Positions 17,269-26,847 are shown, numbered from the stretch's first letter. The stretch is 60,187 nucleotides of DNA from Rhodopirellula sp. SM50 (GCF_002289565.1 NZ_NTFY01000087.1:1-60187), one strand, 5' to 3'. Numbers and translations: made by a program. Notes: generated by a model from the letters alone, not told the origin.

Positions 17269-17934
17269 AAGATTTCGGCGGCGAAGGGCAAAGTGGTGCG
17301 AAATGGCACGGAGCGATGGACTGAGAATATCGTAGACGAGAAGGAAGTGGGCGTTTGGGCACGGAGGGGGACTTGGTGCGGCGCCGAAATCATCTGCCGG
17401 GATGTCAGGCGGAACGACAGGCTGACCCCGAGCGGCAACGCTGCGAAGCATGTTTTGGCGGTAGGGCGCGAGCCCAATGCCATCGAGTTTGACGCGAAGC
17501 GGGGTGTTTTTTGTTAGCGGTAGGGCGCGAGCCCTGCGGTCTTTCACGGTGTTTTTGAGACGCGACCGGACGGCTCACGCCGTTCCGCTAAGGCCATTAG
17601 AGTCAACGTAGATGGCATTGCCCGTGAGCCCACCGGTGGTTTGGCTTAGGTGAAGAACCGGAGGGCTCGCGCCCTGCCGCTAAAACCTCCCAACACAGGC
17701 GAAGAATGCTACACGGCGTTGACCGCTACGGCCTGATTTCGTCTGGGAGGGATGGCGTGTACGGCTGCTTGCCACAGCCCGCACGGTCGACCGATGGTCC
17801 GCCGCTTCTGCAATACGAAAGTTTTGCCAAACTTGGCAGAGTCGTTGGGAAGCACTGAGACGCAAATCGGTAGCGACTAGACTCGTTGAAGTGGGGCGCT
17901 TTTGTATTCGTTTTGCTCAGCGAGGTTGTCCGCA
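17269..17934. other. Divergent intergenic region with R2 repeats
   Basis: 666 bp between the SDR gene (minus) and the subtilase gene (plus). Pieces of the R2 family lie at 17459-17477, 17516-17589 and 17657-17681; the region 17690-17934 should hold the subtilase promoter. No ORF here looks like a gene. Confidence 0.55.
17516..17681. repeat. R2 repeats, pair plus single unit
   Basis: Three R2 units: gcggtagggcgcgagccctg at 17518, ccggacggctcacgccgttc at 17566, and ccggagggctcgcgccctgc at 17658. The first two are in inverted orientation. Confidence 0.75.
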
Positions 17935-20900
17935 ATGAGATCACTCAAACGACGCCGCAAACCAATGGTCGAGCGTCGTCGCCGCCGCCGCGCCAGACGA
18001 CTCGAAGTGTTGGAGACACGTTGTCTGTTGGACGCCGCCCTGGCGTTTGAGTCGCCTTCGCTGGCCCTCGACGCCGGAGCGTTTGACAGCGACAGTGTGC
18101 TGGTGCGGTTTCATACTGTCGCGGCGACCTCGTCAAGCAATCCGATCGCCGAGTTTTCGGCGTTGCCCGGACTCAAGCAAGTCGAACTGCCGGAGGGACT
18201 TGATGTCGACCAGACGCTTGATTTTTACCGACATCATCCCGGCGTGATCTATGCCGAACCCAACTACGAGATTCGTCTCTCGGTGGTCCCCGATGATCCA
18301 GGCTTTGACAGTCTTTGGGGCTTGCACAATGCTGGACAAACCGGTGGCACCGTGGATGCCGACATCGATGGGAGCGAAGCGTGGGAGATCACGACGGGCG
18401 ATGCAGACACGGTCGTTGCGGTGATCGATACCGGAGTCGATTATCTGCATCCAGATTTGGCCGCGAACATGTGGTCCAACCCGGGTGAGATTGCCGGTGA
18501 CGGGATCGACAATGACGGCAACGGCTTTATCGACGACGTCCATGGGTTCGACTTTGTTTCCGGTGATGGCGACCCGATGGACGACCACAATCACGGGACG
18601 CACGTTGCCGGCACGATCGGGGCGGTGGCGAACAACGGGATCGGTGTGGTCGGCGTCAGTTGGAACGTGCAAATCATGGCCGTCAAATTTTTGAATGCCT
18701 CCGGCGGCGGATCGACGGCCGCGGCCGTCAGCGCCATCCAATACGCCGTCGACAACGGTGCCACGATCTCCAACCACAGCTGGGGATTCAACGGCACCGC
18801 GTCTCAGGCACTCGCCGATGCCATCGAGTACGCGCGGGCGGCCGATCACATCGTGGTCGCGGCGGCGGGCAACGGTGGCGGAGACCAGGTCGGCGACGAC
18901 AATGATGCACGGCCCTTTTACCCGGCGAACTTTCCCCATGACAATCTGATCGCGGTTGCGGCGACCGACCACAACGATGCCCTGGCGACATTCTCCAACT
19001 TCGGAGCCACCCAGGTCGACCTGGGGGCGCCCGGTGTTGGCATCTACAGCACGACACGAAACAACAGCTACAGCACCTTCAACGGAACCTCGATGGCAAC
19101 GCCGCATGTTGCCGGAGCCGTGGCGTTGCTCAGGAGTCAGCATCCCGATTGGCCGTCTGGGAAGATCCGCGATCGCCTTCTGGACACGGTCGACTTGATC
19201 CCTGCCCTGGAGTCACGCACCACGACGGGAGGAAGATTGAACGTCGCCGCAGCGGTGGCACCCGATGAAAGCGGCCCGATCGTTGTTGCAAACGTTCCTG
19301 ACGGTGACGTGATGAAGGTTCAGGATCGACTGCGCGTTACCTTTGACCAGCGCGTTGATGTCGATTCTTTCACGACCGATGACATTCTGGAATTCCAGGG
19401 GCCGTTGGGACCGATTGTGGTCACCGCCGTGCAAGCTGTCTCCGGTTCCGCCGGACGAGACTTTGAAATCGTCTTCCAGCCCCAAACGGCACTCGGCGAT
19501 TACGTGATCACATTGGGACCGGAAATCGCCGATCCGTTCGGCAACGCGATGGACCAAAATGCCAACGGGATCAACGGCGAAGTGACGGCAGACCGATTCA
19601 TCGGCGGGTTTACGATCGTGCCCGATACCGTCGGACCCTATGTCGTTGCTGTCTCGCCCCAAGACGCTGTGGATGTTCCGGTCGATCGGGTGCGGATCAC
19701 GTTTGACGAACCGATCGCGGCTGATTCGTTCACGATCGATCGGGTCAGCGATTTCGTCGGACCGGCCGGACCGATCAGCGTTTCCGCGATCGAGTCTGTG
19801 TCGCAGACCGAGTTCGACATCGTTTTCCCGACGCAGGATGTGCTGGGAACCTATCGGCTGACGATCGGCGGGGCGATCACCGATCCCGCCGGGAATGTGA
19901 TCGACCAAGACCAAGATGGGATCGGCGGTGAAGCGGAAGATGATCGGTATGACGTTGAATTCACGCTGCAGAGATGGTTGTACGCGGATGAGGTGATTGA
20001 TTTCAGTTCCCAGTACACGACAACGGCCTGGTCAGCCGCCCAGGCACTCGGGGCACCGGATACGTTCAGCTACGGTGACCTGCAAACGGCTTGGGCGCCG
20101 CGATCGGAGAACGGGACCGAAGAGTTTTTGACGGTCGGCTTTGCGGAGCCCTTGCTGGCCAGTGGCGTCGTGATTCGGGAGACGTTTGGAAATGGATTCG
20201 TGCGAACCATCGAAGCCCGCAACGCGACGACGGGCGAGTTCGCCACGGTGGCTCAGCCGCAAGACAACAGTCTGCCCAATGTCCCCTTTGATTTTCTCGT
20301 GACGTGGCCGCAAACCAGCTATCCGGTCGACGCGGTGCGGATCACGATCGATACCGATCACAATCTCAACGCCTACGAAGAGATTGATGCGGTTCAGTTG
20401 CGGGGAGTGACGGTTCCGGATACCGACGGGGCTCGGGTCATCGAATCGACGCTCCAGGGCAGTGTCAACGGTCCGGTCAGCCGCGTCGAACTGACGTTCG
20501 ACGAGCCGATTCAAGATGGTTCGTTCACGCTCGATGATGTGTCCAGCTTCGAAGGCCCGGACGGTGTGATTCAGGCGTCCGCGGTCAATCGACTGACCAG
20601 CACACGTTACGAAATCATGTTCCCGCCGCAGACCGCGTTCGGCGACTACTCGCTGTTGATCGGCCCCGACGTGTTGGATCTGGAGGGAAGGTCGATGAAC
20701 CAAGACGGAGATGGAATCGATGGAGAGCGGTTGGAGGATGCTTACGCCGTCCAATTTACGGTCGAACTGTGGCAATTTGCCGAAGTGGTTGTCGACTTCA
20801 GTTCTCAGTACAGTCCCACATCGTGGTCGGCCGAGCAAGCACTCGGGGCGTCCGACACCTTTGTCTACGGCGACTCGCGGCAGGCTTGGGCACCGCGCGC

Positions 20901-22788
20901 CATCAACGGAACCAGCGAAACGCTGACCGTCGGATTCGCGACACCGGTTCAATCGACCGGTGTCATCATTCGCGAAACGTTCGGCAACGGTTTTGTCACG
21001 GCGGTGCACGTTCGTGACGCCGACACGGGGGTGTACCACTTGGTTTCGACCGCCCAGGACGGCAGCCAAGCGGGGACGGCAGTTGATTACAACGTGTCGT
21101 GGCCGCTGACCGACTACCGCGTCGACGCGGTGCGGATCACCGTCGATACGGATCACTCGTTGTCGTATGAAGAAATTGATTCGGTGCGATTGCGGGGCAT
21201 TGTCCCACCGGACACGACCGGCCCGCGCGTGGTTGCTTGGTTGCCCGACGCCGGGCATCCCGGCCCCGTTGACCATGTGGAATTAACGTTCAACGAACCG
21301 ATCGGCGTGGGAAGTCTCTCGCTGGACGATTTCTCATCGTTGGACGGCCCGGGCGGCTCCATCCCCATCGACTCGATCGAATCCGTTTCCGAAACGGTCT
21401 ATCGGGTTTGGTTTGCACCGCAGACCGATTGGGGGACGTATTCGTTGGCCGTTGGTCCGAATGTCGTCGACCTGGCGGGCAATGCGATGGATCAAAACGG
21501 CGACGGAGTTTCCGGCGATCCTTCCACCGACGTCTTTGGGCTCACGTTCGATCTGGAGCTATGGCAGGACGCGAGTGCCGTCGTCGATTTTAGCTCGCAG
21601 TACAGCGCGACGTCGTGGTCCGCGTCTCAAGCCCTTGGACCGCCGGACACATTTGTCTACGCCGATCAACGCACCGCCTGGGCGCCGGGGTCGGTCAACG
21701 GGACGACCGAGACGCTGACCGTCGCGTTCGAAATCCCTGTGTCGGCGACCGGCGCGATCATTCGCGAAACCTTCGGCAACGGGTTCGTGCAAAGTGTCGA
21801 AGCCCGCGACAGCGAAACCGGAATGTTCCACGTCGTGTCGACGGACACCGACGACAGCCAGCCGGGAACGCCAGTCGACTACTTTGTTTCCTGGCCGATG
21901 ACGACTTACAACGTCGACGCGCTACGGATCACGATCGATACCAACCACTCATTCTCGTACGAAGAAATTGATTCGGTGCGTCTGCGTGGCATCGTCGCAC
22001 CCGATACCAGCGGCCCCCGCATCATCGCAACGGTTCCCGACGCAACACACTCCGGCCCGATCGACCAGATCGAGGTGACGTTCAATGAACCGATCGATCC
22101 CAACAGCTTCACGCCGGACGATGTGGTCAGCTTGTCCGGGCCCGGTGGGGCGTTGGCGGTCGAGGAAGTCGTCCAGCTCAGCGATGACACCTACCAGATC
22201 CGGTTCGAGACGCAAACGGAAATGGGTGTCTATGCCTACTCAATCCGGCCGGAGATTCGCGATGTCGCCGGCAACGCAATGGATCAAAACGGAAACGGTG
22301 TCGGCGGCGAAGCGGTGGACGACGTGTTTTCCTCATCGTTTGCAGTGGAATTGTGGCAATACGCTTCGACCGTCATCGACTTCAGTTCCCAGTACAGCCC
22401 GTTCGGATGGTCGGCCACCGATGCGTTGGGCGAACCGAACACGTTTGCCTATGGCGATGCCAGAACCGCGTGGGCACCGCGTTACGCGAACAGTGGCGAT
22501 CAAACTCTGACCGTCGGATTTGACGTGCCGGTCTACTCGTCCGGTGTGGTCATTCGCGAAACCTTTGGCAACGGATTCGTGCGAGGGGTGGAAGTTCGGG
22601 ATGCGGTCAGCGGGCAATTTCACGTCATGCCGATCGGTCCCGATCCCAGCCAACCCGGCACGCCGGTGGACTACGACGTGTCTTGGCCGCTGACCAGTTT
22701 CACCGTCGATGCGATCCGTATCACGATCGATACGACGCATTCGTTTAGCTACGAAGAAATCGATGCGGTGCGATTGAAGGGGCAGTAG
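17935..22788 (+). CDS. Giant secreted subtilisin-like (S8) protease with Ig-like and beta-sandwich-like repeats
   Basis: About 1617 residues from the ATG at 17935. The N-terminus has an Arg-rich stretch followed by 'RLEVLETRCLLDA', the LEPR-XLL-type motif of planctomycete exported proteins. A propeptide-like part (about 45-110) precedes the S8 catalytic domain with Asp165 (VIDTGVD), His220 (HGTHVAG) and Ser386 (NGTSMATPHVAG); the oxyanion Asn is in AAAGNGG. From about residue 440 come five bacterial Ig-like units (each with 'VxLTFDEPI'-type strands and 'VxDxAGNAMDQNGDGxxGE' turns). Four of these are followed by copies of a 120-residue module ('DFSSQY...WSA.QALG.PDTF.YGD...AWAP', 'FGNGFV', 'SYEEIDSVRLRG') that resembles a discoidin/jelly-roll fold. 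All catalytic residues are present, so it should be an active extracellular or surface protease. Confidence 0.9.
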   Translation: MRSLKRRRKPMVERRRRRRARRLEVLETRCLLDAALAFESPSLALDAGAFDSDSVLVRFHTVAATSSSNPIAEFSALPGLKQVELPEGLDVDQTLDFYRHHPGVIYAEPNYEIRLSVVPDDPGFDSLWGLHNAGQTGGTVDADIDGSEAWEITTGDADTVVAVIDTGVDYLHPDLAANMWSNPGEIAGDGIDNDGNGFIDDVHGFDFVSGDGDPMDDHNHGTHVAGTIGAVANNGIGVVGVSWNVQIMAVKFLNASGGGSTAAAVSAIQYAVDNGATISNHSWGFNGTASQALADAIEYARAADHIVVAAAGNGGGDQVGDDNDARPFYPANFPHDNLIAVAATDHNDALATFSNFGATQVDLGAPGVGIYSTTRNNSYSTFNGTSMATPHVAGAVALLRSQHPDWPSGKIRDRLLDTVDLIPALESRTTTGGRLNVAAAVAPDESGPIVVANVPDGDVMKVQDRLRVTFDQRVDVDSFTTDDILEFQGPLGPIVVTAVQAVSGSAGRDFEIVFQPQTALGDYVITLGPEIADPFGNAMDQNANGINGEVTADRFIGGFTIVPDTVGPYVVAVSPQDAVDVPVDRVRITFDEPIAADSFTIDRVSDFVGPAGPISVSAIESVSQTEFDIVFPTQDVLGTYRLTIGGAITDPAGNVIDQDQDGIGGEAEDDRYDVEFTLQRWLYADEVIDFSSQYTTTAWSAAQALGAPDTFSYGDLQTAWAPRSENGTEEFLTVGFAEPLLASGVVIRETFGNGFVRTIEARNATTGEFATVAQPQDNSLPNVPFDFLVTWPQTSYPVDAVRITIDTDHNLNAYEEIDAVQLRGVTVPDTDGARVIESTLQGSVNGPVSRVELTFDEPIQDGSFTLDDVSSFEGPDGVIQASAVNRLTSTRYEIMFPPQTAFGDYSLLIGPDVLDLEGRSMNQDGDGIDGERLEDAYAVQFTVELWQFAEVVVDFSSQYSPTSWSAEQALGASDTFVYGDSRQAWAPRAINGTSETLTVGFATPVQSTGVIIRETFGNGFVTAVHVRDADTGVYHLVSTAQDGSQAGTAVDYNVSWPLTDYRVDAVRITVDTDHSLSYEEIDSVRLRGIVPPDTTGPRVVAWLPDAGHPGPVDHVELTFNEPIGVGSLSLDDFSSLDGPGGSIPIDSIESVSETVYRVWFAPQTDWGTYSLAVGPNVVDLAGNAMDQNGDGVSGDPSTDVFGLTFDLELWQDASAVVDFSSQYSATSWSASQALGPPDTFVYADQRTAWAPGSVNGTTETLTVAFEIPVSATGAIIRETFGNGFVQSVEARDSETGMFHVVSTDTDDSQPGTPVDYFVSWPMTTYNVDALRITIDTNHSFSYEEIDSVRLRGIVAPDTSGPRIIATVPDATHSGPIDQIEVTFNEPIDPNSFTPDDVVSLSGPGGALAVEEVVQLSDDTYQIRFETQTEMGVYAYSIRPEIRDVAGNAMDQNGNGVGGEAVDDVFSSSFAVELWQYASTVIDFSSQYSPFGWSATDALGEPNTFAYGDARTAWAPRYANSGDQTLTVGFDVPVYSSGVVIRETFGNGFVRGVEVRDAVSGQFHVMPIGPDPSQPGTPVDYDVSWPLTSFTVDAIRITIDTTHSFSYEEIDAVRLKGQ

Positions 22789-22808
22789 GGCATGCTGTGC
22801 ATGCCGAT
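22788..22808. repeat. R4 'gcatgctgtgcatgc' repeat, single unit
   Basis: gggcatgctgtgcatgccg, the same unit that forms the tandem array at 39852-39958. Confidence 0.7.
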
Positions 22809-22883
22809 CGTCTACTTGTCCGTCTAGCGGTAGATGTCGCGATTTGTACCCCGGTGGAGCCCTATGCCATGAATGATTTTTTG

Positions 22884-22950
22884 ACGGCAGGGCGCGAGCC
22901 CTCTGGTGTCTTGGCGCAGATGCGGAACCGGAGGGCTTGTGCCCTTCGGC
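22884..22950. repeat. R2 repeat, inverted pair
   Basis: acggcagggcgcgagccctc followed by ccggagggcttgtgcccttc in inverted orientation. Confidence 0.75.
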
Positions 22951-23004
22951 GAATGCCTCGTCACATTCGCTTGTTCCTGGCGGAGCCTGGGAACAAGTCG
23001 CAAA

Positions 23005-23121
23005 GTGACGGATTTGATCGTAGCGGAAGGTGCCAAGAGTTTTGCAGCGTGAGCCCTCTCTGGCGTTTGCTTGCTGCGCAAACGCCGTCTCTCCCAGAGG
23101 GAGAGAGTCTAAATGGGCTGC
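23005..23121. repeat. R5 117-bp dispersed repeat, copy 2
   Basis: Matches 12000-12116 along its full length with about a dozen differences, including the nested hairpin gcgtttgc / gcaaacgc. Confidence 0.85.
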
Positions 23122-23166
23122 CAAACGCTGCCGTTAGACAATCGATCTCCCCAACGCGACTCACTG

Positions 23167-24066
23167 CTAGTTCTGACTGACCTTGATCAGTGTCAACTCG
23201 TTTCCGGCTTCGTTGTAGGTGACCTTGTCCATCAGCGTGCTCATCAGTGCGATTCCGATTCCGTCTCCGGTTCCGAAATAGTCTTCGCGCGTGAAGGTGC
23301 GGGCCGAGAGTCGTTGGTTTCCGATCCCGCCGTCACGAATGACGAACCGCGCCGTGCTGTTGGTGACATGGACTTCCAGCACGATCTGTCGATCACGATA
23401 GGGCGATTGCGAACGACGTTGGGAAATCAGTTCTTTGAGCCCTTCCCAACCCGCGGCACGACTGCGATCGAGTTCGTCACTGGTTAATTCCAGGTTGCCG
23501 TGCCAGATCGAGTGGAGCAGCGCTTCTTCGAGTGCCACGCCGACACGGATGTGCTCGGTCTCGTCGCTCAGTTCCAGTCCGCCAATGATTTGCTGGACGT
23601 AATCCAACAGCGCGGGGATCTTGTCCGGATCGTTATCCAGATAGAACGTCGCTTGGACCTTGCCATAGAATTTGGTCGACCGGTTGCGATTTCGGTTGGC
23701 GCGGGCGCGGGCCAGAACGCGGTAGATCGTCTCCACAAGCCGTTCGACCCGCTTGGACTTGGGGACGTAGCTGGCCGCGCCCTCGTACAGAGCGTCGACC
23801 GCCAACGATTCATTGCCGTAGGCGGTCATCAGCACCACGGGGATCTCGGGGAACTCGCGGCGGGATGCCCGCACCAATTCCAATCCATCCATTTCCGGCA
23901 TGACCAGATCAGTGATGACCAAGTCAGGAGCCGATTGACGCATCCGCTGCAACGCGTCGAGACCTTGTTCCGCAAAGACGATCTGAAAGCCGGGCTGATC
24001 TGCTATCAGATCGCGCGTGAAGTACCTGTCGACCGGAGAGTCGTCGACGATCAGTATCGTGGTCAT
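23167..24066 (-). CDS. Response regulator fused to an anti-sigma-type ATPase (HATPase_c) domain
   Basis: 299 residues from the ATG at 24066 (another ATG is at 24081). Residues 1-120 are a receiver domain with acidic pocket Asp8/Asp9, phospho-acceptor Asp53 (VITDLVMPEMDG), Thr81 and Lys103. The C-terminal half (about 160-299) is an RsbW-like HATPase: N-box 'VALEEALLHSIWHGN', G1 'RDGGIG' and G2 'GTGDGIGIALM'. There is no histidine phospho-acceptor region. The natural reading is a phosphorylation-controlled anti-sigma or serine kinase acting on a STAS partner; a STAS protein is encoded at 44890-45435. The gene is divergent from the pspA-like gene, with 432 bp between them. Confidence 0.85.
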   Translation of the reverse strand: MTTILIVDDSPVDRYFTRDLIADQPGFQIVFAEQGLDALQRMRQSAPDLVITDLVMPEMDGLELVRASRREFPEIPVVLMTAYGNESLAVDALYEGAASYVPKSKRVERLVETIYRVLARARANRNRNRSTKFYGKVQATFYLDNDPDKIPALLDYVQQIIGGLELSDETEHIRVGVALEEALLHSIWHGNLELTSDELDRSRAAGWEGLKELISQRRSQSPYRDRQIVLEVHVTNSTARFVIRDGGIGNQRLSARTFTREDYFGTGDGIGIALMSTLMDKVTYNEAGNELTLIKVSQN

Positions 24067-24498
24067 TTGATACACCTGCATGTCGAGGTCTGGTCTCCGT
24101 AACGATGGCCCGGAACCACGCCGGTAACGGTCTATGCTAGTGGATGACCGCAACAAAAGCACGAAAAAAGGGTGCATTCCACAGTTCAGGGGGGAGGTCG
24201 CCACAGGAGTGGCCATTCGCACACTATTGGTTTTGGGGCGAAATCGTCACATCGGCCCCGTCGTCAACCCGCCGCGGATGCGAGCCAATCAAAACCGACT
24301 TCAAAAAAATCATCATTCGGTGCGCATCACGTTTTCTCCGGAAGACTCTGGTGTAGGTGAAGGGGACGCGTGTCACGGGGATCACGAATGCTTCCCCGGA
24401 TCAGTCCGGCGACGTGACTTGGCCTCGGAAATGCTGCCAGGGACGAAGAGTCGTTGATTGCCGGTTTCCCTCGTTCCCGAATTCGCAGGAGCCTGACG
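24067..24498. other. Divergent promoter region between response regulator and pspA-like gene
   Basis: 432 bp without a convincing gene; the open frame 24134-24457 has no family signature or good start. The region must hold both promoters. I could not identify a sigma-54 (-24/-12) site, which would have been expected if PspA were regulated as in enterobacteria. Confidence 0.45.
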
Positions 24499-25191
24499 AT
24501 GAGCTTTTTCTCAAGAGTGTCGGACATTATCAATGCCAACGTCAGCGACATGCTGGATCGGGCAGAAGACCCCGAAAAGATGGTCAAGATGTTGATCTTC
24601 GAAATGGAGGAACAGATCGCCGTCGCACGCGACGGTGTCGCCAAGGCGATTGCCGGTGAAAAACAGCTGGAGGCGAATCTGCAGAAGAATCGCGGTCTGG
24701 CTGAACAGTGGCGGGCGAAAGCCGGAGCGGCCGTTGGACGTGACGACGACGATCTGGCACGCAAATGCTTGGCCCGGAAGAAGGAATACGATCAGATCGC
24801 CGCCAGCTTGCAGCCTCAATGGGAAGCCGCCCGCAAGACCAGTGACGCGCTCAAGTCGGACTTGCGACGCATCGAAGAGAAACTGGAGGAAGCGGTTCGT
24901 CGTCGCGACAGTTTGATCGCACGCCAGATGGCCGCCGAAGCGTCACGCGAAGTCCAAGGCGTTGCGCCTTCGATGAATCGGGTGCAACGCAGTTTTGACA
25001 AGTTCGACCGCATGGAACGTAAGATCGAAGGCATGGAAGCGGAAGCGGCGGCTTATGCCGAGTTGTCCGATTTGTCGACGGATCTGGATCGCGATGTCGA
25101 GCAGGCCCAGCGGGACGCAGAGGTCGAACTGGAACTGGCGGCGCTCAAGCAGCAAGCGACTGTCGACGGGCAACCGCGATCGAGCGATTGA
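24499..25191 (+). CDS. pspA: PspA/IM30 (ESCRT-III-like) membrane-stress protein
   Basis: 230 residues, the usual length. The N-terminus 'MSFFSRVSDIINANVSDMLDRAEDPEKMVKML' is the amphipathic helix and first conserved motif of PspA/IM30. The rest is one long coiled coil with 'LARKCLARKKEYDQIAASLQPQW' in the middle (about 90-115). These proteins bind stressed inner membranes and form ESCRT-III-like polymers. The ATG at 24499 is fixed by AGGAG (24487-24491) upstream. It is divergent from a response regulator; no pspB, pspC or pspF homologue is nearby. Confidence 0.93.
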   Translation: MSFFSRVSDIINANVSDMLDRAEDPEKMVKMLIFEMEEQIAVARDGVAKAIAGEKQLEANLQKNRGLAEQWRAKAGAAVGRDDDDLARKCLARKKEYDQIAASLQPQWEAARKTSDALKSDLRRIEEKLEEAVRRRDSLIARQMAAEASREVQGVAPSMNRVQRSFDKFDRMERKIEGMEAEAAAYAELSDLSTDLDRDVEQAQRDAEVELELAALKQQATVDGQPRSSD

Positions 25192-25581
25192 ACTCAAGTG
25201 ACATCAGCCGGGAAACGCGCGAACGGGGCGTTTCTGCAAGTGTTGGCGGAGCGGCGCGAGCGGTCCGGTGTTGGCGTCTCAGACGCGTTGACAGACCGGA
25301 GGGCTCGCGCCCTGCCGCTAACAAAGTAACGCGACAGACCGGAGGGCTCGCGCCCTGCCGCTAACAAAGTAACGCGACAGACCGGAGGGCTCGCGCCCTG
25401 CCGCTAACAAAGTAACGCGACAGACCGGAGGGCTCGCGCCCTGCCGCTAACAAAGTAACGCGACAGACCGGAGGGCTCGCGCCCTACCGCTAACAAAGTA
25501 ACGCGACAGACCGGAGGGCTCGCGCCCTGCCGCTAACAAACAAACGAGGGAACATTGTTCCCAACATGAGCTTGTCGTTCC
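25192..25581. other. Intergenic region dominated by a tandem repeat array
   Basis: 390 bp between the pspA-like gene and the zinc-ribbon membrane protein. An R2 variant at 25246-25289 runs into six tandem 43-bp units (25290-25547). Only about 34 bp remain before the next start. Confidence 0.8.
25290..25547. repeat. Six tandem 43-bp R2-derived repeats
   Basis: Units start at 25290, 25333, 25376, 25419, 25462 and 25505. Each reads gacagaccggagggctcgcg, then ccctgccgctaacaaagtaa, then cgc. Five are identical over the core; the fifth has ccctaccgc, and the last diverges after aacaaa. Each unit can form a small agggc/gccct hairpin. There are no spacers, so it is not CRISPR. Confidence 0.95.
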
Positions 25582-26847
25582 ATGAATGCATCCGATTGTC
25601 GTTGCGCCTCGTGCGGCCATCCGAATTCCTTTTTTCGGCTCTGGTGTGACGGCTGCCACGCACCTTTGCCGCATCCCGCATTCGAACCGACGCCCGCTGA
25701 CGTCATCGAGAAAGAGTCCGAAAGGAAGCAGCTGTACGGACGAGTCGTGGCCGACCTGGAGCAGCTCGCTCGGTCAGGCGAAGTGCCGGGCGATCAGGCC
25801 GAGACGATTCAGACGTTCTATCGAAAGCAACTGGACGAACTCGAACATCGCAACGCGGAGCGGTCAGAGACGCTCGCGATTGACAATCTGATTCGTGGCG
25901 TCCGGGCCACGGCGCAAGCGGGACGCTTTGAGCAGGCGATCGAGTCCTTGCGGTCGCTGGACCGGCAACATCCCGACGTTGTGTCAACCGAATCGATGTT
26001 AGGGGAGATCCAGGCCAGGAAGGTGGAGGAGCGAACCGAACGCGAAGTCGACCGACTGGTCGCTTCCGCACGAGCGTGTCTGCGACGAGGGCAAGTCGAC
26101 GAGGCGCAACAAGAACTTTCTCGGGCGAGCGAGTTGCGTCCCGATCGCGAAGCCGTGCGACAGGCGTTGGACGCTGTCCAGGCGCAGCGGGCGGCCCAGT
26201 CGGTTGCACCCACCGTCGGCACGACAGAGTCGCTCGAGCAGAACGCAGCGAAGCAGGCCGCAGCGAAGCAGGCCGCAGCGGAGCAGGTGCACGTGCCGCC
26301 GGTTGACGAGCCGGTTGACGCCGCCGACGCCGTCACCGAGCCGGTATCGGCGGGCGAGGCACCGCCCGTCGTGCAGCCGATCGATCCCCTGTGGAATCCG
26401 ACGCCGTCCCAACGTCAGACGCCGACCGCGCGGAGTTTTGCGGTGGACGACGAGGAGGTCCCCAGCGCGACGCAGCGGTTGATTGATTCGGCGTCGCAAT
26501 GGTCCGCGGTGCTCAAGCCATTTCTGCTGGACAACGTCGGTTGGTTCGTCGGTGCGTTTCTGGTGATTGCCGGTTTTGTGGTCTTGATCGTTTCGTTCTG
26601 GGGCAACATCGAACAGAACCAAGTGCTGATGCACTCGCTGGTTTACCTGTCCTTGGCCACCACCACCGGCATGTTTTTCGCGATGGCGTACTTCATGCGA
26701 TTGAAGTACCCGCAACTGGAAAGTTCCAGCAATGTGCTGCTGGTGATCGTTGCACTGTTGATTCCCTTGGTGTTTGCGGCCGCGGTCTTAACGACGTTGG
26801 TGCCCGGTGCGACCGGTGACGTCATCGTCCAAGCCGGCATGAGGTAA
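25582..26847 (+). CDS. Zinc-ribbon / coiled-coil membrane protein (possibly N-terminal part of the next ORF)
   Basis: 421 residues. The N-terminus has a zinc ribbon with two CxxC pairs (Cys8/Cys11 and Cys22/Cys25). Residues 45-215 are helical, TPR- or coiled-coil-like ('VRATAQAGRFEQAIESLRSLD', 'ARACLRRGQVDEAQQELSRA'), followed by a low-complexity Ala/Pro linker and three membrane segments (about 315-335, 350-370 and 385-405). It ends ...QAGMR at a TAA; the next ORF starts at the very next base in the same frame. The two could be a real stop-start pair or one gene interrupted by a single nonsense codon. I do not recognise a named family. Confidence 0.75.
   Translation: MNASDCRCASCGHPNSFFRLWCDGCHAPLPHPAFEPTPADVIEKESERKQLYGRVVADLEQLARSGEVPGDQAETIQTFYRKQLDELEHRNAERSETLAIDNLIRGVRATAQAGRFEQAIESLRSLDRQHPDVVSTESMLGEIQARKVEERTEREVDRLVASARACLRRGQVDEAQQELSRASELRPDREAVRQALDAVQAQRAAQSVAPTVGTTESLEQNAAKQAAAKQAAAEQVHVPPVDEPVDAADAVTEPVSAGEAPPVVQPIDPLWNPTPSQRQTPTARSFAVDDEEVPSATQRLIDSASQWSAVLKPFLLDNVGWFVGAFLVIAGFVVLIVSFWGNIEQNQVLMHSLVYLSLATTTGMFFAMAYFMRLKYPQLESSSNVLLVIVALLIPLVFAAAVLTTLVPGATGDVIVQAGMR

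Larger units (their letters stand above)
22789..23166. other. Convergent intergenic region with three repeat families
   Basis: 378 bp between the subtilase stop and the response-regulator stop. It contains an R4 unit (22788-22808), an R2 pair (22884-22950), a short palindrome-like piece (ttgttcctggcgga...gggaacaag near 22971-22997) and R5 copy 2 (23005-23121). No gene is seen. Confidence 0.6.

Noticed and set aside
18133..19143. 336-residue minus-strand ORF opposite the subtilase
   Set aside because: Antisense to the catalytic domain with all S8 motifs; no recognisable features of its own.
24067..24498. Sigma-54 promoter for pspA
   Set aside because: No clear GG...GC pair at -24/-12 spacing was found upstream of the start at 24499, and no pspF-like activator is nearby.
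25290..25547. CRISPR array or coding repeat
   Set aside because: Six contiguous 43-bp units without spacers; frames through them are translations of the R2 repeat.
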